Shown here: positions 1 to 8,779 of the stretch, in pieces
Position numbering within the stretch: position 1 is the first letter of the stretch
Layout: each line of letters begins with the position of its first letter
Assembly (NCBI GenBank): GCA_025459125.1
Contig: JALORE010000002.1
Location: forward strand, 27,413-91,412
DNA: 64,000 bases
From: Planctomycetota bacterium
GTDB lineage: Bacteria > Planctomycetota > Phycisphaerae > Sedimentisphaerales > Anaerobacaceae
Reading direction: 5' to 3'
Notes under the pieces: generated by a model
What the model was told of the DNA's origin: nothing
The model's input: the letters and a program-made list of their open reading frames with translations, nothing else
The model's database searches: none
Position numbers and translations under genes: made by a program

Positions 1-2864
1 TCGACGAGGCCCGGATCTATGACACCGCCCTGAACTTGACCGAACTGCTCCAGGCCATGACGGGAGACACTGCATCCGCCAGTACGCCCCAGCCGGCCGT
101 GGGAGCGACGGATGTGCCGCGCGACGTGGTTCTCTCCTGGGCGGCCGGCGAGTTCGCGGCCAGCCACAATGTATACCTCGGTACCAGCTTTGCGGATGTC
201 AATACGGCCGACCTCAGCAAGGCGGTCAGCCCGGGCCAGACCGCGACGACCTTCCAGCCCGCCAGTTCGCTGGAATTCGGCCAGACCTACTACTGGCGGG
301 TGGACGAAGTCAATGCCCCGCCGGGCACGAAGGTTTTCAAGGGCGCCGTCTGGAGCTTCACGGTCGAGCCCTATGCTTATCCGATCACGGGAGTCCGGGC
401 CACGGCCTCCAGCGCCCAGGTCGACATGGGTCCGGAGAAGACCGTGGACGGCTCCGGGATGACGGGGGGCCTGCACGGCGTGGAGCCGACTACCATGTGG
501 TTGAGCGCGGACGCCCTGCCCCAGTGGATTCAGTACGATCTCGCCGGGGTTTACCAGGTGCACGAGATGCAGGTCTGGAACTCGAATCAACTGCTCGAGA
601 CCTTCGTGGGCTTCGGGGCCAGGAAAGTGACAGTCTCGACCTCGCTGGATGGTGCGACGTGGACGCCGGTCGCCGACGTGCCGGAATTCGCCCGAGCGCC
701 CGCCGCGCCCGGATATGCGGCCGACACCACGGTCCGCCTGGGTGTGCAAGCCCGGTACGTCAGGCTGACGATCGAGTCCACCTGGGGCACGATCGCGCGG
801 CAGGGCGGCCTGAGCGAGGTGCGGTTCTTCTCTGTTCCCGTCGTGGCCCGCGCGCCGCAGCCGGCCCAATATGCCGAAGGGGTCCCGGTGGATGCGACCC
901 TGGATTGGCGGCCGGGCCGCGAGGCGACCGCGCACCAGGTCGCCCTCGGCACCGATCGGGCGGCAGTGGCCGCAGGAACCGCCGCGACGACGACCGTGAC
1001 CGCGCATGGCTTCGATCCCGGCCCGCTGGACTTCGGCACGATCTACTATTGGCAGGTCAATGAGGTCAATACGGTCAATGGGGTCACCTATCCGAGCCCC
1101 CTCTGGAGCTTCACCACCCGCGAGTTTGCGGTCGTAGACGATTTCGAAAGCTACACCGACGACGAGGGCAACCGCATCTACGAGACCTGGGTCGATGGCT
1201 GGACCAACGGCACCGGCTCGGTCGTCGGTTACCTCCAGGCCCCCTTCGCCGAACGGGCGATCGTTCACGGCGGCAAGCAGGCCATGCCGCTGGAGTACAA
1301 CAACGTCAAAACGCCGTTCTACAGCGAGACCTCCCGGGAGTTCGCGCCGGTACAGGATTGGACGGTCAACGGAGCCACGCATCTGGGTCTCTGGTTCCGG
1401 GGCCGCGGGGTCGCGCTGCTCGACAAGGGCAACGGCGCCTTTACCGTCAGCGGCTCGGGCCACGACATTTGGGACAACGCTGACGATTTCCGCTTCGTCT
1501 ACAAGCGTCTGAGCGGCAACGGCTCGATCCAGGTCAAGGTCGAGAGCCTCGTGAACACCAACGCCTGGGCCAAGGCCGGGGTGATGATCCGCGACACGCT
1601 GGACGCCGGCTCGTCGATGGCGTACATGATCCAGAGCTACTCCAGCGGCGTCTCCTTCGGCTGGCGTCTGACCACCGGCGCCACCTGCGGCAGTGCCACG
1701 CAGGCGGCCATCACCGCGCCGCAGTGGGTGAAACTGACCCGAACGGGCAACGCTTTCACCGCCCAGTACTCCGCCGACGGCAAGACCTGGACGGATATCA
1801 AGGATGCCACCACCAACCAGGTCGTCTCCACCACCATCAACATGGCCGCCACCTGCTACATCGGTCTGTGCGTCACGAGCCACAATGCGGCGGCGACCAC
1901 GACGGCGGAATTCTCCGGCGCCGCCACGACCGGCGGAGTCACCGGCCCCTGGCTGGCCGCCGAGATCGGCGACGATCCGCAGCCGGCCAATAGCCCGGAG
2001 GCGATGTACGTGGTCGTGCAGGACAGCTCCGGTAGGAGCAAGACCGTCAGCCATCCGGACCCGATGGCCACCGGCAGCACGGCCTGGCAACAGTGGAAGA
2101 TCCCGCTCAGCGAGTTCGCGGCGGCGGGCGTCAAGATGACCAGCATCAAGAAGCTGTTCCTCGGCATAGGGGACCGGGCCAACCCGAAGGCGGGCGGCGC
2201 CGGCAAGCTGTATATCGACGACCTCCAGTTCGGCAAGCCCATCGTGCCGGTCGGCCTGGTGGCCTCGTACTCCCTGGAGAACGATGTCAACGACAACTCC
2301 GGCAACGGTCATCATGGCACGATCCTGGGCACGCCGAGCTACGTGGAGGGACCGGTCGGCAAGGGCAAGGCCTTGCTGTTCCCCGGTACCTCCGGCTCTG
2401 CGGTGAACCTGGGGACCTTCGACCCCTCGGAAAAGACCGGCCTGTTGTCGGTGTCCCTCTGGGCCAAATGGAACGGCCTGAGCACCGCATGGCAGGGCCT
2501 GATCGGCAAACGGGATTCCTGGGCGGCCAACGAGACGATGTGGCAGATCGAGGCCAGCCAGACGACAGGCGTGCTGTCGCTGGGCCGCCACAATATCTCG
2601 GTGGGCAGCGGCAACCAGGTGCTCAAGGTCGGGGAATGGACGCATATTGCGGTGACGTTCGATAAAACGACCGCCCGGTTCTACGTCAACGGGGTTCAGA
2701 CCAACTCCGGCCCGTTCTCCTTCGGCCCGGACCGGGAGGCGTCGCTGCAGTTTGGCTGCGACAGCGCCAACGGCGGCAATCCGTTCAACGGCACGCTGGA
2801 TGAGGTCAAGCTGTACGACATCGTCCTGACCCCGGCGGAGATCGCCGCTCTGGCCGGAAAGTAG
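1..2864 (+). CDS. Secreted multidomain carbohydrate-binding-like protein (LamG, FN3-like, discoidin), 5' end outside window
   Basis: The reading frame is open from the first bases, and the opening residues DEARIYDTALN are the typical last strand of a LamG/concanavalin-like domain, so the gene starts upstream and a TTG at 36 is not the true start. Domains in order: tail of a LamG domain; FN3-like module (about residues 20-120 of the visible part); F5/8 type C (discoidin) module near ATASSAQVDMGPEKTVDG; second FN3-like module; a module starting DDFESYTDDEGNRIYETW; a DUF1349-like module (DDFRFVYKRLSGNGSI); and a complete C-terminal LamG domain (SYSLENDVNDNSGNGHHG). No catalytic domain is recognised; binding of surface or plant-type polysaccharide is inferred. 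It is paralogous to the convergent gene at 5534-8257, which lacks the LamG tail. Good SD and signal peptide cannot be judged because the start is missing. Confidence 0.85.
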   Translation, partial: DEARIYDTALNLTELLQAMTGDTASASTPQPAVGATDVPRDVVLSWAAGEFAASHNVYLGTSFADVNTADLSKAVSPGQTATTFQPASSLEFGQTYYWRVDEVNAPPGTKVFKGAVWSFTVEPYAYPITGVRATASSAQVDMGPEKTVDGSGMTGGLHGVEPTTMWLSADALPQWIQYDLAGVYQVHEMQVWNSNQLLETFVGFGARKVTVSTSLDGATWTPVADVPEFARAPAAPGYAADTTVRLGVQARYVRLTIESTWGTIARQGGLSEVRFFSVPVVARAPQPAQYAEGVPVDATLDWRPGREATAHQVALGTDRAAVAAGTAATTTVTAHGFDPGPLDFGTIYYWQVNEVNTVNGVTYPSPLWSFTTREFAVVDDFESYTDDEGNRIYETWVDGWTNGTGSVVGYLQAPFAERAIVHGGKQAMPLEYNNVKTPFYSETSREFAPVQDWTVNGATHLGLWFRGRGVALLDKGNGAFTVSGSGHDIWDNADDFRFVYKRLSGNGSIQVKVESLVNTNAWAKAGVMIRDTLDAGSSMAYMIQSYSSGVSFGWRLTTGATCGSATQAAITAPQWVKLTRTGNAFTAQYSADGKTWTDIKDATTNQVVSTTINMAATCYIGLCVTSHNAAATTTAEFSGAATTGGVTGPWLAAEIGDDPQPANSPEAMYVVVQDSSGRSKTVSHPDPMATGSTAWQQWKIPLSEFAAAGVKMTSIKKLFLGIGDRANPKAGGAGKLYIDDLQFGKPIVPVGLVASYSLENDVNDNSGNGHHGTILGTPSYVEGPVGKGKALLFPGTSGSAVNLGTFDPSEKTGLLSVSLWAKWNGLSTAWQGLIGKRDSWAANETMWQIEASQTTGVLSLGRHNISVGSGNQVLKVGEWTHIAVTFDKTTARFYVNGVQTNSGPFSFGPDREASLQFGCDSANGGNPFNGTLDEVKLYDIVLTPAEIAALAGK

Positions 2865-2915
2865 GACGGGGCCGATCGCGTGTGCCTTCGCCCGTGACGC
2901 CGGAACCAGGAACAA

Positions 2916-3124
2916 TACGGATCACGCCTGAGAATTTCGTAACGTGAGTGGCAGCGGCAAGCGGAGTCGGGAGCCCAATCGCGATAGCTCGCGATTGGGA
3001 ACCCTCTTCGGAGCTTGCCGATGGCTCGTGGGACAGACGCAAACGCCATCGGCAAGCTGCGCTTGCCGCTGCCACCCGGAATCTGGCTCAGGTGTACGAA
3101 GAACTCAGTCGTAATCGGTATGAC
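2916..3124. repeat. Intergenic element A: nested hairpins with terminal inverted repeats
   Basis: Three perfect stems are visible. Outer P1 pairs 2948-2961 with 3062-3075 (GTGGCAGCGGCAAG). P2 is CCCAATCGCGA-TAGC-TCGCGATTGGG. P3 is AGCTTGCCGATGGC, a 19-nt loop, then its complement. The ends (TACGGATCACGCCTGAG at 2916-2932, degenerate at the right) match, in opposite orientation, the ends of the element at 13690-13791. It fills the spacer after the LamG gene and has no ORF of its own. It is MITE- or REP-like by structure; no mobilising enzyme is seen. Confidence 0.75.
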
Positions 3125-3126
3125 TC

Positions 3127-3162
3127 GGGGCCTGCACCGATGGGGTGCAGGCCCCGTTGTTT
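3127..3162 (+). terminator. Rho-independent terminator-like hairpin
   Basis: Perfect 12-bp stem (GGGGCCTGCACC, 5-nt loop) followed by GTTGTTTCT. It lies about 260 nt after the LamG gene stop, beyond the repeat element. The T-rich side is on the plus strand only. Confidence 0.55.
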
Positions 3163-3239
3163 CTACGCTCATTCGTCAGACCGGAGGTCGGAGGCCGTGC
3201 TGGCCTTGTTCTTGGTACCAGGGGCTCCGCGGCCCGCTT

Positions 3240-3910
3240 TCAGCCACCGAGCGCTACTTGGATTTGGGTCCGCACAGCCGGCAGGCTGGTCGCCTCGGCC
3301 CATTCATTCAAGGAATAAGACTTGGCGCCCGGATGAACGACAAAGACATGGTCCAGACGCAGGTTCTCACGGGCCACTTGCAGTGACCTCCTGACGGTCG
3401 GGGCGTCGGCATACTTGAACTCGAATCCGATCCGCCGCGCCACCAAAGTGTGCGGGAGGCGGCGGAACCAACTTCCGACAGATCGAACCCGGCCATCGGT
3501 ATCAGAGCCACCCGCCCGGCGAGAGACTCAGACACGCCGCGCACCAGGTCGGACGAGGCGCTGCCCAGCAGGAGGAATCGCGTGGGTAGCGGCTGTCGAT
3601 CGGCGAGCGCACGCAGGATCGGGAACAATCCCGGCTGCAACTGGGCCTCGTCGAGCACCACCCAGCCGGTCAATGGTTCCAGGGTGGTCATGGGTTGCGC
3701 CAGTCGCCTGACATCCGCCGGCGCTTCCAGGTCGAAGTACTGGGCTTGGTGCCGGGCTGCAAACTGGCGGGCCAGCGTCGTCTTGCCGCACTGGCGTGGT
3801 CCCTGGAGAAGAACCACCGGGTTGGACTGGAAGCGCCCCTCGATTCTCGCCAGCAGCTCTGAGCGTTCAACAAGCGGCATCATCCTCGCATTCTTGAGCG
3901 GAACCTGCAC
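3240..3910 (-). pseudogene. Decayed AAA+ ATPase with DUF4143 C-terminus, large internal deletion and frameshift
   Basis: The N-terminal part (from 3910) has a Walker A (LLQGPRQCGKTTLARQ), a Walker B-like strand ending VVLDEAQ, and the FLLLGSAS motif of the ATPase/DUF4143 family, ending at LWWRGG. The next recognisable sequence, in another frame, is RRIGFEFKYADAPTV, which is the C-terminal nuclease-like end of the same family. Compared with the intact paralog at 52916-54073 (LWIRGG to RKRLGFEVK), roughly 180 residues are missing at the junction. A deletion plus frame change therefore joined the two ends. The family's function is not established; a role in DNA metabolism is often suggested. Confidence 0.8.
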
Positions 3911-4048
3911 AATTTGCAGAAATATCTCAGTGGAAAACGAATCATTCCGGCGATTTCAGCATTCTGACCGCGGCAAAGCCGGCCACTTGAAGAGATGGAG
4001 CCGGAGAGGAGGAACGGGGGCCGATATATACTGGTGAGTCCTCTCCCA

Positions 4049-5146
4049 TCAGCCGTCGATCGGCTCCAGGCGACCGCGCCCCTGGTAGTAATACCGGGGA
4101 TAGACCGGGGTCATCCCGCGGTAGTACGGGCGTGGGGGCGTGGCTCCCTGCGTCTTGTCGTAGACCACCGTCCCCGGGAGGATTCCCAACGCCTCGAACG
4201 TGAACATCCCGGCGGGGACCTCGACGCCGATTCGCGTGTCCGTGAAGGTGGCTTTCAGGATCTCAGAACCGTTCTCCGCCGCCTGATTGCTGATGTAGTC
4301 CAGCGTCTTGAGCAGCCAGATTCCGGGATGCGCGGGCGACGGTTCATAGGACGCCTCGCAGCTCTCCAGCAGGAAATAGGCCTGGCGACTGGAACGGCAC
4401 CATATTCTGGCTTTGACCAGCGCATATGCCATCTGCGGCGCCAGCCACAACTCGAGCTTCATCGTCCCTCCCGTCTGGCCGGAAGGATCGGTGCAGGCCG
4501 GGTGGCAATAGATCCTGAGGCACTCCGTCGGGCCCAATTTCGCTTTCGTAATGTCGCGTGTACACGGGGGCTTTGTCTCTTCAAACCAGCGCTGCAGCAA
4601 TTCGGGGATCGTCTGGGTGTTGAACCGATACAGTTGATGAATGTCGAAGGTTACGGCTTGCCCATTCGGATTGGCGTAAACGTGCCGCGGGCGATCCAGG
4701 TACGCTTCCTGGTGCAGGACATCATAACAGATGGACTGGGCCGGGTCCGTGATGGTACGCAGGTTCGATTCGATCAGAAACGCTCCGGGATCGGTGGGTT
4801 TCCGGGTGACGATGTCATATCTCTTCCGGTTGCCGTTCGTATACCAGGTGGTGGTCGTCTCGACCTGGTGGGCATTACGGAAGGGCTCGGGGTCGACACA
4901 CAGCTCTTGATCCGTCTGGTCCTGAAGTCCTTCATAGTGTTCCCTGGTGATAGGCCCCAGGCGAATCGACATGTTCACAACGCCCGTGGCATGCTTGAGC
5001 AGATCGCAGCGAGCCTCGCAGGCGGCATCCACGACCGCTTTGATCTCGACGTAGCTGGGAACGGCGTCGATCGCTGCCGCCGTGGGGCCGGTGAACCAGA
5101 GGAGCACAAGCACGGGCAATAAGACTCGATCATGGCAATTCTGCAT
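4049..5146 (-). CDS. Secreted protein of unknown function (365 aa)
   Basis: Starts with a Sec-type signal peptide (charged MQNCHDR, hydrophobic VLLPVLVLLWFTG, cleavage near TAAA). The ATG at 5146 is preceded by AAGGAAA. The body has no motif I can name with confidence. The alternating strands (AFLIESNLRTIT, YALVKARIWCRSS) and a C-terminal FTFEALGILPGTVVYDK segment resemble the LolA-like secreted proteins common in planctomycetes, but this is only a similarity of pattern. The last 40 residues are rich in Pro, Tyr and Arg. Convergent with nothing close; the ATPase remnant lies downstream. Confidence 0.8.
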   Translation of the reverse strand: MQNCHDRVLLPVLVLLWFTGPTAAAIDAVPSYVEIKAVVDAACEARCDLLKHATGVVNMSIRLGPITREHYEGLQDQTDQELCVDPEPFRNAHQVETTTTWYTNGNRKRYDIVTRKPTDPGAFLIESNLRTITDPAQSICYDVLHQEAYLDRPRHVYANPNGQAVTFDIHQLYRFNTQTIPELLQRWFEETKPPCTRDITKAKLGPTECLRIYCHPACTDPSGQTGGTMKLELWLAPQMAYALVKARIWCRSSRQAYFLLESCEASYEPSPAHPGIWLLKTLDYISNQAAENGSEILKATFTDTRIGVEVPAGMFTFEALGILPGTVVYDKTQGATPPRPYYRGMTPVYPRYYYQGRGRLEPIDG

Positions 5147-5445
5147 ATACGCTTTCCTTAATCAGGATGCGCACACGTGCCGTACGTACCGCTCCATTTT
5201 ACGGTTGCGCCCCCGGGCCAGATGTTACACATGATCGCGGCGCCGTCCTAAAGCCGCGGCGGCAGGATGCCCGGCGTCAAGCCCTGTTGCCGGCTTCAGC
5301 TCGCCAGGGGAACCGGATGGTGGCGCTCTTGCGTCTGGGCGTGAGGTGATTCTGATTCCAGCCCCAGGTGCAGGCCGAGACCGCGTTGGGGAAATCGGCG
5401 CAGTCTGCGGAGGCATCACATAGAGAATGGCCTACGTCCCGAGTG
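5147..5445. other. Gene-free spacer
   Basis: No ORF with a ribosome-binding site and no recognisable RNA gene. No clear promoter for the secreted protein at 4049-5146 was found here. Confidence 0.5.
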
Positions 5446-5490
5446 TCAAAAGAGCGGGGCGCCGTCGTGCGGACGGACGCCCCGTTCTCT
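5446..5490 (-). terminator. Terminator of the 910-residue surface protein gene
   Basis: Read on the minus strand, a long GC-rich hairpin (GAACGGGGCGTCCGTC, loop, GACGGCGCCCCGCTC) ends in CTTTTG, about 45 nt after the stop codon at 5534. Confidence 0.65.
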
Positions 5491-5533
5491 GGTCATCAGG
5501 TGCTGCCAGGTGCCGGACGGCGCTACGATCGTA

Positions 5534-8257
5534 TTAGGGGACCGGGTGGCCGAAGGCGATATCGTCGAGGTACAGCATGCCGGCGCCGCCGGCCTTCGGA
5601 CTGGACCTGTCGCCGACCCCGATCGTGAGCTTCTTCACCGCGGCCAGATTGACGCCGCTCAGGTCGGTGAACGGGACCCGCCATTCGGTCCAGGCGGCCA
5701 TGTTGGTCGCCGCCGCGCTGGTGTGGATGGCCGTCGCTTTCTTGCCGGCCTTATCCTCGACCGTCAGGTACAAGGGCGCCGGGGCATTGGTTGGCATCGC
5801 CGCCCCGATGGCCGCGGCCTGCCACGGGCCGGTGACGGCGCCGGCGGTAGACACGTTGGAGATCTCCGCCGTCGTGGTCAGCGCCGCCGCGTGGCTGGTC
5901 ACTGCCATGCCGATGTAGACGTTCGTTGCCATCGGGATGTCCTGGTCCGTGCCTTGCTGCGTCCAGGTCTTGCCATCGGCGGACCGCTCCGCCTTGAAGA
6001 GGTTGCCCGTGCGGGTGAGGCGCACCCAGTGCGGCGCGACCAGGCCGGTCTGCTGGCTGTTGGCGGAGGCCCCGCCGGTGGTGCTGCGCCACTGGTACGA
6101 GACGCCGGAGGCCGGGGTCACGGCGATATACGCGTTCTTGGAACCGGCCTCGAGGGTCTCACGAATCATCGGGCCCGCCTTCGCCCAGACGTTGGTGTTG
6201 ACGATGCTGTCCACCCGCAAGGTGATCGCGCCGTTGCCGCTGAGCGGCTTATAGACGAAGCGGAACTGATCGGCGTTGCCCCAGATGTCGGTGCCGGCGG
6301 CGCTGACGGTGTAGGCGTTGTTGCCTTTGTCCAAGAAGCCGGCACCGCGGCCCTGGAACCACAGCGCCAGGGCGTCGGCGCCGTGGCCGGTCCAGTCCCG
6401 GGGCGCGGCGAAGGTCCGCTCGGCCTCGGAGTAGAACGGCGTTTTGATGTTGTTGTACTCCAGGGGCATGGATTGCGCGCCGCCATGGCGGATCGTGCGC
6501 TCGGCAAACGGGGCCTGGAGATAGCCGACCACCGCGCCGGTGCCGTTGGTCCAGCCGTCGATCCAGGTCTCATAGATGCGGTTGCCTTCGTCGTCAGTGT
6601 AGCTCTCGAAGTCCTCCACGACCACATATGGTTGCGTGGTGAAGCTCCAGACGGGACCCGGATAGGTGACCGCATTGACCTCATTGACCCGCCAGTAGTA
6701 GGTGGTGCCGAAGTTGAGTGAGCTGGGGGTATAGCTGTGGTCGGTCACCGTCTGGGTTTTGGCCAGGGCGTTCGGGTCCGTGCCGAGGAAGACCTCGTGC
6801 GAGCTCGCCTGCCGGCCGGGACGCCAGTTGAGAGACGTATCCAGGCTGACGCCCGTGGCCCCGTTCGCCGGCTGCGGGGCGCGGGCCTGGACGGGGACAA
6901 AGGAGAACCGCACTTCCGCCAGGCCGGTGACGGCCATGCCACCCCAACTGGCGGTGATCGTCAGCTTGACGAACTTCGCCCCCACGCCGCCGAACTGGAC
7001 CGTGGTATTGGCCGCGTAGCCCGGCAGCCCGGCGGCGCGGCTGAATTCCGGCACGCTGGCCAGCGGCGTCCAGGCCGTGCCGTCGAGAGAGGTCTCGACC
7101 GTGACGCTCTTGGCGCCGAAACCGAGGAAGCCCTCGATCAGTTGGTTCGAGTTCCAGACCTGCATCTCGTGCAACGGGTAGACCTGGTCGAACTCGTACT
7201 GGATCCAGTTAGGCCCTGCGCCCAAGCTCAGCCACATCGTGGTTTCCACGGTCCCGTGCCGGTCGCCTGTCATCCCGGAGCCGTCGATGGTCTTCTCCGG
7301 GCCCATGCTGGCCTGGGAACTCGAGGCGGTAGCCTTCACGGGCTTGACCGGATAGCCGTAGGGCTCGACCGTGAAGGACCAGACATCGCCCTTGAAGATG
7401 GTGTTGTCGGGGGCCTTATTCACCTCGTCAATCCGCCAGTAGTAGGTCTGTCCGTAGGCGAGCAGGCCGGCCGGATCAAAGGCATTCTCGGCTTGGCCCT
7501 GGCCGGCCAGCACGCCTTTCTGATCCGTTCGGCCGGCGGCATTCACGTCCGCGACGGCGGTCCCGAAGTACACATCGTGGGTGGCGGCGACCTCGCCCGG
7601 CGCCCAGCCCAGGACCGCGTCCCGCGGCACATCGGTGGCCTTGTCGGGCGGGGAGGGACTGTCCGCCTTCAGCTTCGGTCCGAACCGATCCGGCACATAT
7701 TCGCCGACATAACAGCGTGCATGGTCCACATAGTACGTCTGCCCTACATTGGAGATCAGCAACTGCCACATGACCAGCCGATCCTCCGGGGATACAAACG
7801 TCAGGTAATATTCCTTCCATTCCGGCGTGGGGCGGACGACGGCTTGCGCCAGATTACCCCATTGGCCGGCTGCATTCTGCTCGGCGCGGGAGGGCGACAG
7901 CGTGATCGGCCCGGCGTCTCCTTTCAGCCAGAAGGACATCGTGTACGTCTCGCCTTGCTTGACGGCGAAGCGCCGCGTGTGCTCGAACCGCAGATTCCAG
8001 GTTCCGCCGGCCGGCACGGCCGTCACCTCGATGAAGACGCACTTCTTGCCTTCGAGGGCCTGCTCGGTATCCACGGTCAGCAGCCCGGTGGCGCTCGATT
8101 GGGCGTACAGTCCCCATCCCGGAATGGTCTGCACGTCCGTCCCCGTGCCCTCCTCGAAGCCCGGATTGTCAAAGAGATTGACAATCTCCTGCGCCGGGAC
8201 CAGGGAGGTTGCGATAAGCAGGGACACCAGAATTGGAGCCACGTCTTTCGATCTCAT
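5534..8257 (-). CDS. Secreted multidomain protein (CBM-like, FN3-like, discoidin), 907 aa
   Basis: Start chosen at ATG 8257 (MRSKDVAPILV) because GGAGG sits 8 nt upstream; a GTG nine bases earlier overlaps that SD. After a signal peptide ending LVPAQ come: a CBM4/9-like jelly-roll module (NLFDNPGFEEG, to about residue 190); FN3-like module; F5/8 type C discoidin module (ATASSSQASMGPEKTIDG); FN3-like module; a DDFESYTDDEGNRIYETW module; a DUF1349-like module; and a final beta-rich stretch ending GGAGMLYLDDIAFGHPVP. It shares most of these modules, often word for word, with the gene ending at 2864 but has a different N-terminus and lacks the C-terminal LamG domain. Polysaccharide binding at the cell surface is inferred; no catalytic residues are recognised. 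Confidence 0.9.
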   Translation of the reverse strand: MRSKDVAPILVSLLIATSLVPAQEIVNLFDNPGFEEGTGTDVQTIPGWGLYAQSSATGLLTVDTEQALEGKKCVFIEVTAVPAGGTWNLRFEHTRRFAVKQGETYTMSFWLKGDAGPITLSPSRAEQNAAGQWGNLAQAVVRPTPEWKEYYLTFVSPEDRLVMWQLLISNVGQTYYVDHARCYVGEYVPDRFGPKLKADSPSPPDKATDVPRDAVLGWAPGEVAATHDVYFGTAVADVNAAGRTDQKGVLAGQGQAENAFDPAGLLAYGQTYYWRIDEVNKAPDNTIFKGDVWSFTVEPYGYPVKPVKATASSSQASMGPEKTIDGSGMTGDRHGTVETTMWLSLGAGPNWIQYEFDQVYPLHEMQVWNSNQLIEGFLGFGAKSVTVETSLDGTAWTPLASVPEFSRAAGLPGYAANTTVQFGGVGAKFVKLTITASWGGMAVTGLAEVRFSFVPVQARAPQPANGATGVSLDTSLNWRPGRQASSHEVFLGTDPNALAKTQTVTDHSYTPSSLNFGTTYYWRVNEVNAVTYPGPVWSFTTQPYVVVEDFESYTDDEGNRIYETWIDGWTNGTGAVVGYLQAPFAERTIRHGGAQSMPLEYNNIKTPFYSEAERTFAAPRDWTGHGADALALWFQGRGAGFLDKGNNAYTVSAAGTDIWGNADQFRFVYKPLSGNGAITLRVDSIVNTNVWAKAGPMIRETLEAGSKNAYIAVTPASGVSYQWRSTTGGASANSQQTGLVAPHWVRLTRTGNLFKAERSADGKTWTQQGTDQDIPMATNVYIGMAVTSHAAALTTTAEISNVSTAGAVTGPWQAAAIGAAMPTNAPAPLYLTVEDKAGKKATAIHTSAAATNMAAWTEWRVPFTDLSGVNLAAVKKLTIGVGDRSSPKAGGAGMLYLDDIAFGHPVP

Positions 8258-8331
8258 CTTCGTCACCTCCGTAATGAACTTGCCTGCTATGGACCCACGT
8301 CACCGAAGTACTCCCGCCTTTCATATGTCCC

Positions 8332-8360
8332 ATAATACCGCGATCTCCCTTCCCTGTCAA
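8332..8360 (-). promoter_or_regulatory. Sigma70-type promoter of the 5534-8257 gene
   Basis: Minus strand TTGACA, 17-nt spacer, TATTAT: close to consensus with ideal spacing. Predicted 5' UTR is about 65 nt. Confidence 0.75.
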
Positions 8361-8410
8361 CCGGGGAGCCACGGGGTAGCAGACGCAACGTCCCGAGAAT
8401 GACTCTACGT

Positions 8411-8538
8411 GGGTGGCATCGTCAAGGGGTGCCAAACGCGATGAATCGCGTTTGGGGTCCCCACGCGCAGCTTGGCGATGGCGGCTTTCCCGATGCGTAC
8501 GACCATCGTCAAGGCCTGCGACCTTGACGATGCCACCC
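8411..8538. repeat. Intergenic element B: nested hairpins, same fold as element A
   Basis: Outer stem: 17 bp perfect, 8411-8427 (GGGTGGCATCGTCAAGG) with 8522-8538. Inner P2: CCAAACGCGAT-GA-ATCGCGTTTGG. Inner P3: CTTGGCGATGGC, 19-nt loop, ACCATCGTCAAG (one G-T pair, one mismatch). The stem order and the 19-nt P3 loop match element A at 2948-3075, while many paired positions differ between the two. Confidence 0.75.
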
Positions 8539-8599
8539 TGCTTGAGACGTCGCGGTGTTACCCCGAGGAGAGCCAAATTGAACCAGGCCCGATTGCGGG

Positions 8600-8640
8600 C
8601 CTGGTACAATCCTGGGTAACAGCCTGAGCGGGTGGAACGG
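8600..8640 (+). repeat. 41-bp dispersed repeat, copy 1
   Basis: From CCTGGTACAATCCTGGGTAA to GGGTGGAACGG; about 36 of 41 positions match 51560-51600. In both copies a small GC-rich hairpin lies directly before it. Function unknown. Confidence 0.7.
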
Positions 8641-8779
8641 GCCCATGCCACGTCGATCTGACGCCCCCATGCAATTGCCCTGCGCGGGGGAGGTTGAGGC
8701 TTGCGATGGGCCGCGGGCCCGAGTACTATGGGGCGACGTTGTGGTGAGCAGACCGGAGATTTTTGTGAGGAGATTCAAT

